Part shown: positions 58,617 to 64,000 of the stretch, piece after piece
How positions within the stretch are numbered: the stretch's first letter is position 1
How the letters are laid out: each line of letters starts with the position of its first letter
Assembly: GCF_011759505.1 (NCBI RefSeq)
Contig: NZ_JAAOYO010000001.1
Span: 310,001-374,000 of the forward strand
Direction of reading: 5' to 3'
Origin: Curtobacterium salicis
GTDB lineage: Bacteria; Actinomycetota; Actinomycetes; Actinomycetales; Microbacteriaceae
Length of the DNA stretch: 64,000 nt
The notes under the pieces: model-generated
The model's input: only the letters and a program-made list of their open reading frames with translations
Database searches by the model: none
Told to the model about the DNA's origin: nothing
Position numbers and translations under genes: made by a program

Positions 58617-58651
58617 TGGTCCTTCTCAGGACCATCGGTCCCGTCAGCGTA
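58617..58651 (-). promoter_or_regulatory. bioY promoter and dyad
   Basis: On the minus strand a TACGCT -10 candidate (58646-58651) is followed by GGACCGA (58635-58641). Next comes the inverted repeat TGGTCC-N6-GGACCA (58617-58622/58629-58634), about 23 nt before the bioY ATG. The three GGACC/GGTCC half-sites at the expected transcription start would suit a biotin-responsive repressor. The identity of the repressor is not known. Confidence 0.45.
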
Positions 58652-58709
58652 GCGGTGCACCTCCGGCACACACCGTTGTGCGAACCCACCAACTGATTGG
58701 ACGTCCACT

Positions 58710-60308
58710 GTGCTTGCCGTGCACGAACTCGAGATCCGCGTCGGGGCTCGCCTCCTGATGGAGAACGTGTCCTTCCGCGTCGAGCGGGGTGACAAGATCG
58801 GCCTCGTCGGCCGGAACGGCGCGGGGAAGACCACCATGACCAAGGCCCTGGCGGGGGAAGCCGCCCCGACCGACGGCAAGATCGAGCGATCGGGCGAGAT
58901 CGGCTACCTGCCGCAGGACCCGCGCTCGGGCAACCCCGAGGACACCGCGCGCAAGCGCATCCTGGATGCCCGCGGGCTGGGGGAGCTCGTCGACGGCATC
59001 CGCAAGGCCACGCTCGACATGGCCAGCACGGACCCGGCCGTCGCCGAGAAGGCGATGAAGCGGTACTCCCGCCTGGACGACGAGTTCAACGCGCTGGGTG
59101 GCTACGCGGCCGAGGCCGAGGCGGCGTCGATCGCGTCGAACCTCAAGCTGCCGGACCGCATCCTCGACCAGCAGCTCAAGACCCTCTCCGGCGGTCAGCG
59201 TCGCCGCATCGAGCTCGCCCGCATCCTGTTCTCCGACGCGGACACGATGATCCTCGACGAGCCGACGAACCACCTCGACGCCGACTCGGTCGTGTGGCTC
59301 CGTGAGCACCTGAAGACCTACGCCGGTGGCGTCATCGTCATCTCCCACGACGTGGAGCTGGTGGACGAGGTCGTCAACCGCGTCTTCTACCTGGACGCGA
59401 ACCGCCAGACCATCGACATCTACAACATGGGCTGGAAGCTCTACCAGCGGCAGCGTGTCGCCGACGAGGAGCGTCGCCGCAAGGAGCGCGCGGGCGCCGA
59501 GAAGAAGGCGGCGACCCTCAAGGACCAGGCCGCTCGGTTCGGTGCGAAGGCGTCCAAGGCGGCTGCGGCCCACCAGATGGTCGCGCGCGCCGACAAGCTG
59601 CTCGCGGGTCTCGAGGACGAGCGCGTCGCCGACCGGGTGGCGAAGATCCGCTTCCCGACCCCGGCTCCGTGTGGCCGCACCCCCCTGATGGCCGAGGGGC
59701 TGTCGAAGTCGTACGGGTCGCTCGAGATCTTCGCGGGTGTCGACCTGGCGATCGACCGTGGTTCCCGCGTGGTCATCCTCGGCTTCAACGGTGCGGGCAA
59801 GACGACGCTGCTGCGCATCCTGGCGGGTGCGGACCAGCCGGACACGGGTGAGATCCAGCCCGGCCACGGTCTGCGCATCGGCTACTACGCGCAGGAGCAC
59901 GAGAACATCGACATCAACCGCACGGTGATCGAGAACATGGTGTCGGCGTCGACCGACCTCAACGAGACCGAGGCCCGTCGGGTGCTCGGGTCGTTCCTGT
60001 TCACCGGTGACGACGGCTACAAGAAGGCCGGAGTCCTGTCCGGTGGCGAGAAGACCCGCCTGTCGCTCGCGATGATCGTCGTCTCGGGTGCGAACGTCCT
60101 GCTGCTCGACGAGCCGACGAACAACCTGGACCCGGCGTCGCGCGAGGAGATCCTCAACGCCCTGGCCGGCTTCGAGGGTGCGGTCGTCCTGGTGTCGCAC
60201 GACGCCGGCGCGGTCGAGGCGCTGAACCCCGAGCGTGTGCTGCTGCTGCCGGACGGCACCGAGGACCACTGGAACAAGGACTACGCGGAGCTCATCGAGC
60301 TCGCCTGA
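58710..60308 (+). CDS. ABC-F family ATPase
   Basis: The 532-residue protein has two ABC domains and no membrane segments, so it acts on ribosomes or in the cytosol. Domain 1 has GRNGAGKTT, TLSGGQRRRIELA and ILDEPTNHLDAD. The charged linker (about 255-310, RQRVADEERRRKERAGAEKK) is the tRNA-probing segment of ABC-F proteins. Domain 2 has GFNGAGKTT, VLSGGEKTRLSLA and LLDEPTNNLDP. It resembles, from memory, M. tuberculosis Rv1473 more than EttA. GTG 58710 is the start. Resistance versus housekeeping role cannot be decided. Confidence 0.9.
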   Translation: MLAVHELEIRVGARLLMENVSFRVERGDKIGLVGRNGAGKTTMTKALAGEAAPTDGKIERSGEIGYLPQDPRSGNPEDTARKRILDARGLGELVDGIRKATLDMASTDPAVAEKAMKRYSRLDDEFNALGGYAAEAEAASIASNLKLPDRILDQQLKTLSGGQRRRIELARILFSDADTMILDEPTNHLDADSVVWLREHLKTYAGGVIVISHDVELVDEVVNRVFYLDANRQTIDIYNMGWKLYQRQRVADEERRRKERAGAEKKAATLKDQAARFGAKASKAAAAHQMVARADKLLAGLEDERVADRVAKIRFPTPAPCGRTPLMAEGLSKSYGSLEIFAGVDLAIDRGSRVVILGFNGAGKTTLLRILAGADQPDTGEIQPGHGLRIGYYAQEHENIDINRTVIENMVSASTDLNETEARRVLGSFLFTGDDGYKKAGVLSGGEKTRLSLAMIVVSGANVLLLDEPTNNLDPASREEILNALAGFEGAVVLVSHDAGAVEALNPERVLLLPDGTEDHWNKDYAELIELA

Positions 60309-60342
60309 CCCGGGTCCGCATCGGATCGCGGAGCAGGACACA

Positions 60343-60392
60343 CGACGGACGGGAGGCCCGTGGCGACATCGCCACGGGCCTCCCGTCCGTCG
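60343..60392. terminator. 50-bp palindrome between the ABC-F gene and SURF1 (GGAGGC-family)
   Basis: Two perfectly complementary 24-nt arms (60343-60366 and 60369-60392) surround a CA loop. The arm begins CGACGGACGGGAGGCCCG and ends GTGGCGA. It lies between convergent genes, 34 nt after the ABC-F stop. Confidence 0.85.
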
Positions 60393-60418
60393 GTACGGAC
60401 GCCTCGGCCGCCGGCCCG

Positions 60419-61420
60419 TCAGCGTCCTGACGTGAGCAGTTCGTCCTCGATCTCGGCGTCCGACTTCGGCTTCGCGTCCTTGCGGCGCTGCCGGTCGAGG
60501 GCGCGCTCGCGCTCCTCCGGGTCGTCCTGGTTGAGGTTCCGGTACTCCTGCACCATCACGTACGCCAGGAAGCCGAAGCCCCCGACGGCGAACAGGAACC
60601 ACTGGATGAAGTAGCTGAGGTGCAGGCCGGTGTCGGCGCTCGGACGGTCCCAGCCGAGCGGTGCGCGCTCGGTCGGCGCGGGCGTCTCGCTGTCGAGCTG
60701 GCCGTACGCACCGGTCCAGATCGGGTGACCGGCCTTGTCGGCGACGTCGGGCAGTGTGACGGACTGCACCTGGTCGGTGTTCGCCGGGTCCGTGCGGCCG
60801 GGGATGCGCGGCTCGGACTGCTGCAGACGCACGACGACGGTGACGGTGCCGGTCGGGGGAGCCGGCACGCTGTCCGGGGCGTCCTGCCGGTTGCCGGTCG
60901 GCACCCAGCCGCGGTCGACGACGAAGGCGCGGCCCTCAGCGGTGACCAGGGGGGTGAGGACCTCGAACCCGGGCTGGCCGTTGTGCACGCGGTTGCGGAC
61001 GAGGAGCTGGTGGTCGGTGTCGTACCGGCCGGTGACGCTCGCACGCAGCCAGGTCAGGTCGTTGCTCCACGTGCCGGCCCGGGGGAGGACCTGATCGACC
61101 GGCACCGGTGCGTGGTCGTAGTTCGCAGCGATCTGGTCGTTCTGGCGGACCGCTTCGTTCCGACGGTCCCACTGCCACATGCCGAACAGGGTGCAGACGA
61201 CCGCGAACGCCACGGCGATCGCGAAGTAGCCGAGCCAGCGGCGGCTGCGGACGAAGTGCCAGCCGACGAAGGGCTCGGTGGGGTCGTCGCCGCGGACCGG
61301 TGCGGTGGGGCCGTCGGCCGGGGAGCCGATGCCGTTGCTCGAGGTCGTCGTTCCGGCCTGCCGGATCCGGGCCGCGTGGCGCCGGCCGTACCGGGAACCG
61401 GGGTCGAAGCCCTCGGTCAT
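60419..61420 (-). CDS. SURF1 family cytochrome oxidase biogenesis protein
   Basis: SURF1 proteins assist heme A insertion into cytochrome oxidase. The 333-residue protein has the classic two-helix plan: one helix at about 66-84 (YFAIAVAFAVVCTLFGMWQW, followed by RR) and one near 278-297 (FIQWFLFAVGGFGFLAYVMV). An extracellular domain with VRNRVHNGQPGFEVLTPL, AFVVDRGWVPTG and LGLHLSYFIQW-type end lies between them. It fits with ctaA/ctaB nearby. ATG 61420 overlaps the stop of the upstream small gene. Confidence 0.93.
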   Translation of the reverse strand: MTEGFDPGSRYGRRHAARIRQAGTTTSSNGIGSPADGPTAPVRGDDPTEPFVGWHFVRSRRWLGYFAIAVAFAVVCTLFGMWQWDRRNEAVRQNDQIAANYDHAPVPVDQVLPRAGTWSNDLTWLRASVTGRYDTDHQLLVRNRVHNGQPGFEVLTPLVTAEGRAFVVDRGWVPTGNRQDAPDSVPAPPTGTVTVVVRLQQSEPRIPGRTDPANTDQVQSVTLPDVADKAGHPIWTGAYGQLDSETPAPTERAPLGWDRPSADTGLHLSYFIQWFLFAVGGFGFLAYVMVQEYRNLNQDDPEERERALDRQRRKDAKPKSDAEIEDELLTSGR

Positions 61421-61692
61421 CGCCCGTCACCCGCGACGCGCGCGGTGGTGTCGTCGAGGTTCTTCACGTCGTCGTCGATGCCGGTGACGCGCACCGGGAA
61501 CGAGCGCGAGCGCAGGTAGTCGGCGAGGAAGTCGCAGTGGTCGTCGCAGGCGGCCCAGATCTTCACGCGGTCCTCGGCGTGGATGCGCGGGTTCCGCCAG
61601 TTCACCCGCCACGCTGCCGTCGACGAACAACCGGCCCGCGAACACACCGGCGTCGCGCCGGGTTCGGTGAACAGGTCGAAGGTCGATCCCAT
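61417..61692 (-). CDS. Small Cys-rich protein of unknown function
   Basis: The 91-residue protein is not recognised with confidence. Cys17-x4-Cys22 (CSRAGC) and Cys49-x2-His52-Cys53 (CDDHC) could bind zinc. Trp/Arg-rich ARVNWRNPRIH-like strand sequence lies between them, and FLADYLRSRSFPV follows. There is no membrane segment. Both ends overlap neighbours (SURF1 and DUF3099 genes) by 4 and 1 nt, so it is translated as part of that operon. Conservation next to SURF1 in related genomes is likely from memory but not checked. Confidence 0.75.
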   Translation of the reverse strand: MGSTFDLFTEPGATPVCSRAGCSSTAAWRVNWRNPRIHAEDRVKIWAACDDHCDFLADYLRSRSFPVRVTGIDDDVKNLDDTTARVAGDGR

Positions 61693-62207
61693 CAGCGGCG
61701 GCCGCCGTTCCGTGCCGTCCAGACGCGCGAGCGGTCGCCGTTGCGCTGCCAGTCCTCCTGCGCCCGCTGGGCCTGGTCGCGCAGACGCTCCTGCTCGGCG
61801 CGGTAGGCCTGGGCGCGCGCTTCTTCCTGCTCGTCACGGAGACGTGGGTCGACGGCGTCGTAGAGCTCGATCGCACCACCCGGTCGGACGACGTCACCAC
61901 CGGTCCGGTTGCCCGCGTTCGCCAGCACGACCGCGACCCACGGGACCACGGCTGCGGCGACGATCGGCAGCACGGCGATCCAGGAGTGCCAGGCGCTCCA
62001 GATCAGCACGGCACCGACGAAGCAGACGACACGGAACGCCATCTGCCACACGTAGCGGGAGAGCCGGTGGGCACGGTCGATATCCGGGTTGTCCGGGAGT
62101 GTCGTGATGTTCTGCGACGACATCGGCTCCGCGGTCACGTGTTCCGGCGCCGAACGCTGGAGCTGGATGCGCGGGCCGCTCGGGTTCTGCGGGTTCTTGC
62201 GGTTCAT
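61692..62207 (-). CDS. DUF3099 family membrane protein
   Basis: The 171-residue protein has a soluble N-terminus (ITTLPDNPDIDRAHRLSRYV), two adjacent transmembrane helices (about 52-68 and 73-93) and a long charged, probably coiled-coil tail rich in Glu/Arg/Gln (RLRDEQEEARAQAYRAEQER). DUF3099 is an actinobacterial family of unknown function. ATG 62207 (MNRKNPQNPSG) is chosen; in-frame codons upstream enter the divergent fabG promoter. It is first of the DUF3099-Cys protein-SURF1 operon. Confidence 0.83.
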   Translation of the reverse strand: MNRKNPQNPSGPRIQLQRSAPEHVTAEPMSSQNITTLPDNPDIDRAHRLSRYVWQMAFRVVCFVGAVLIWSAWHSWIAVLPIVAAAVVPWVAVVLANAGNRTGGDVVRPGGAIELYDAVDPRLRDEQEEARAQAYRAEQERLRDQAQRAQEDWQRNGDRSRVWTARNGGRR

Positions 62208-62371
62208 GCGGTGGGGTCTCCGTCTGCCGGACTCCAGTTTACGCCCGGGGTACGACATCCGGCCGGTCGTGCGGAGACCGGCCGTCGGGGAGTGCACCGG
62301 TAGGCTCGTCCGGGCGTGTCCGGACACCCGAGGTCCCGGCGTGCCAGCGACCACCAGCGAACGGAGCGACC

Positions 62372-63085
62372 ATGACCACCCCCCGTACCGTCCTCATCAC
62401 CGGCGGCAACCGCGGCATCGGCCACGCGCTGGCCGCCCGCTTCGTCGACGCCGGACACCGGGTCGCCGTCACGTCGCGGAAAGGGCAGGGCGGCCCCGAG
62501 GGTGCGCTCACCGTGCAGGCCGACATCACCGACACCGCGTCCGTCGACCGGGCGTTCACCGAGGTCGAGTCCGCGCTCGGTCCGATCGAGGTCCTGGTCG
62601 CCAACGCCGGGATCACGAACGACCAGCTGCTGCTCCGGATGTCGGAAGAGGACTTCACGAGCGTCATCGACACGAACCTGACGGGCACCTTCCGCGTGGT
62701 CAAGCGTGCGACGAAGGGGATGATGAAGGCGAAGTTCGGCCGCATCGTGCTGATGTCGAGCGTCGTCGGGGCGTACGGGCAGATCGGGCAGGTCAACTAC
62801 GCGTCGTCGAAGGCCGCGCTGGTCGGCATGGCACGGTCCATCACGCGCGAACTCGGGTCGCGCGGCATCACCGCGAACGTCGTCGCGCCCGGGTTCATCC
62901 AGACCGACATGACGGCAGCGCTCTCCGACGAGCTGCAGGCCGAGTTCAAGAAGGCGATCCCGGCGGCGCGCTACGGCAGCGTCGACGACGTCGCGGACGC
63001 CACGCTCTTCCTGGCGGGCGACGGCGCGGGCTACATCTCCGGCGCGGTCATCCCGGTCGACGGCGGCCTCGGCATGGGCCACTGA
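62372..63085 (+). CDS. fabG: 3-oxoacyl-ACP reductase FabG-like (SDR)
   Basis: The 237-residue classical SDR has TGGNRGIGHALA (cofactor loop), NAGITNDQLLLRM, catalytic Ser in MSSVVGAYGQIGQVN, YASSK and the C-terminal ISGAVIPVDGG. This fits FabG1/MabA-type beta-ketoacyl-ACP reductases of fatty acid elongation. No inhA-like enoyl reductase follows, unlike mycobacteria. A TAGGCT -10 box at 62301-62306 gives an approximately 60-nt leader; GGAGCGACC precedes ATG 62372. Other SDR roles cannot be fully excluded. Confidence 0.9.
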   Translation: MTTPRTVLITGGNRGIGHALAARFVDAGHRVAVTSRKGQGGPEGALTVQADITDTASVDRAFTEVESALGPIEVLVANAGITNDQLLLRMSEEDFTSVIDTNLTGTFRVVKRATKGMMKAKFGRIVLMSSVVGAYGQIGQVNYASSKAALVGMARSITRELGSRGITANVVAPGFIQTDMTAALSDELQAEFKKAIPAARYGSVDDVADATLFLAGDGAGYISGAVIPVDGGLGMGH

Positions 63086-63172
63086 CGGCCTGACCCGCTG
63101 CCGGCTCTGCCGGCCGTCGCCGGCCCCGCCTGCGGCCGTCAGCCGCCGGCGGCGCGGCGGCGCAGCGGGGCG

Positions 63173-63811
63173 TCAGCCGCGCAGACCGAGCGCGGCCAGG
63201 ACGACGGACAGGTCGCGGTCGACGACCGCGACGTCCGCCTCGGCCCGGACGCGCGGCTTCGCGTCGAAGGCGACGGCCAACGCAGCGACCGCCATCATCG
63301 CCAGGTCGTTGGCACCGTCCCCGACGGCGACCGTCCGGGTCAGGGGGACGCCGTCGGCGGCAGCCCACGTCCGCAGCGAGTCCGCCTTGGCCCGGGCGTC
63401 GACGACCGCGCCGGCGACCCGCCCGGTGAGCACGCCGTCCCGCGTCTCGAGCCGGTTGGCCCGGCAGTGGTCGAGGCCGAGCCCGGCGGCGAACGGGTCG
63501 AGCACCTCGTGGAAACCCCCGGACACGACGCCGACCGTGCCGCCGGCCGCGTGCACCCCGCGCACGAGCTCGTCGGCGCCGCGGGTGACGCGGACGGCCT
63601 GCTGGGCGCGCGTGAACGTGTCGACCGGGAGGCCCGCCAACGTCGCGACCCGCTCCCGGAGGCTCTCGGCGAAGTCGATCTCCCCGCGCATGGCGCGCTC
63701 CGTCACCGTCTGGACCTGTGGTCGGGTCCCCGCCGCGTCGGCGAGGAGCTCGATGACCTCGTCCTCGAGCAGCGTCGAGTCGGCATCGAGGACGACGAGG
63801 AAACGGGGCAC
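63173..63811 (-). CDS. serB: Phosphoserine phosphatase
   Basis: SerB makes serine from phosphoserine. The 212-residue HAD protein has the nucleophile motif VVLDADSTLLEDE (Asp9, Asp11), GVVSGGFHEVLDPFA, and the metal motif VAVGDGANDLAMM. It lacks the N-terminal ACT domain of the long form. GTG 63811 is leaderless: on the minus strand TACCGT (63818-63823) ends 6 nt before it. The start codon lies within the left arm of a 15-bp hairpin. Confidence 0.93.
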   Translation of the reverse strand: MPRFLVVLDADSTLLEDEVIELLADAAGTRPQVQTVTERAMRGEIDFAESLRERVATLAGLPVDTFTRAQQAVRVTRGADELVRGVHAAGGTVGVVSGGFHEVLDPFAAGLGLDHCRANRLETRDGVLTGRVAGAVVDARAKADSLRTWAAADGVPLTRTVAVGDGANDLAMMAVAALAVAFDAKPRVRAEADVAVVDRDLSVVLAALGLRG

Positions 63812-63842
63812 CCGACCACGGTAGCGGGGTCGGGTGCCCCGT
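63803..63842 (-). terminator. Hairpin between glgC and serB enclosing the serB -10 box
   Basis: ACGGGGCACCCGACC (63803-63817) pairs perfectly with GGTCGGGTGCCCCGT (63828-63842). The 10-nt loop (63818-63827) contains, on the minus strand, the TACCGT -10 of serB. It probably terminates glgC transcripts. A cognate arrangement exists between gltD and pyk. Confidence 0.75.
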
Positions 63843-63875
63843 GACGTCGTGGGGTCACGACGCGGAGCGAACGGG

Positions 63876-64000
63876 TCAGGCTTCGACGCGGACGCCCTTG
63901 CCGACCACGGTGATGCCGGAGTCGGTCACGGTGAAGCCGCGGGCCTCGTCGGCCTCCCGGTCCACGCCGACGTGTGCGCCCGGTGCGAGCACGACGTCCT
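63876..64000 (-). CDS. glgC: 3' end of glucose-1-phosphate adenylyltransferase
   Basis: The last 41 codons read [20 protein letters not shown] then [20 protein letters not shown] and stop. This matches the beta-helix C-terminus of actinobacterial GlgC (xGVDxxxDxxRGFxVxxxGxTVVGKG). GlgC makes ADP-glucose for glycogen. The rest lies beyond the window. serB next to glg genes is common in actinobacteria. Confidence 0.85.
   Translation of the reverse strand, partial: DVVLAPGAHVGVDREADEARGFTVTDSGITVVGKGVRVEA

Noticed and set aside
58710..60308. ABC-F gene as an antibiotic resistance determinant
   Set aside because: The sequence and neighbourhood fit a conserved housekeeping-type ABC-F; no feature specific to known resistance ABC-F proteins can be seen by eye.

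Overview
The window is high-GC DNA (about 70 % by eye) with dense, short-spaced genes. It reads as chromosome of a Gram-positive actinobacterium, most likely Microbacteriaceae and possibly Curtobacterium-like. The supporting evidence is RbpA, WhiA, an ANTAR regulator, OpcA, a SUF operon with a Rieske protein, many GTG/TTG starts and many leaderless -10 boxes of the TAnnnT type. The genus is inferred from overall protein character, not from a search. Nothing looks horizontally acquired: there is no integrase, transposase, phage gene or CRISPR array.

Layout. 1-4.1 kb: end of a small membrane-protein gene, trpC-trpB-trpA, and lgt. 4.1-10.4 kb: a structured leader and gltB-gltD (glutamate synthase). 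10.5-15.8 kb: pyk, a VIT-type metal transporter with a ferritin-like domain, a DUF308/HdeD membrane protein, tRNA-Leu(CAA), the ANTAR regulator pdtaR, a GNAT acetyltransferase and a hotdog thioesterase. 15.8-22.8 kb: polA, a DUF885 metalloprotein, rpsA and coaE. 22.8-27.9 kb is the most variable-looking part: a membrane-anchored alpha/beta hydrolase, an acyl-CoA-ligase-like enzyme overlapping a membrane acyltransferase, and a convergent MFS transporter. 28-38.4 kb: uvrB, a short-chain dehydrogenase, uvrA, uvrC (with a repeat tail), rapZ and whiA. 38.6-42.4 kb: gap-pgk-tpiA, then secG-rbpA. 42.6-50.9 kb, minus strand: tkt-tal-pgi-zwf-opcA-pgl. 51.2-53.5 kb: ctaB and ctaA, convergent heme O and heme A synthases. 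53.7-57.9 kb: sufB-sufD-Rieske-sufC-DUF59. 58-64 kb: bioY, an ABC-F ATPase, SURF1, a small Cys protein, DUF3099, fabG, serB and the 3' end of glgC.

How the genes work together. The centre holds most of lower glycolysis and the pentose phosphate pathway, facing each other across a 46-bp palindromic terminator. CtaB, CtaA and SURF1 all serve cytochrome oxidase assembly. UvrA, UvrB and UvrC are nearly contiguous. From memory, the order matches two separate blocks of the Mycobacterium tuberculosis map (trpC to uvrA, and uvrC to fabG) joined here at uvrA-uvrC.

The signals that gene content does not explain are non-coding. First, a family of long near-perfect palindromes with a shared outer stem (five copies plus a half copy) sits after gene ends, and two copies 15 kb apart are identical. 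Second, at two places a -10 box lies in the loop of a terminator-like hairpin. Third, a four-unit 18-bp tandem repeat seems to have produced a promoter. Fourth, there are candidate operators upstream of gap/tal, bioY and sufB. No convincing new defence or biosynthetic system was found; the hydrolase/ligase/acyltransferase set is the best candidate for an uncharacterised pathway.
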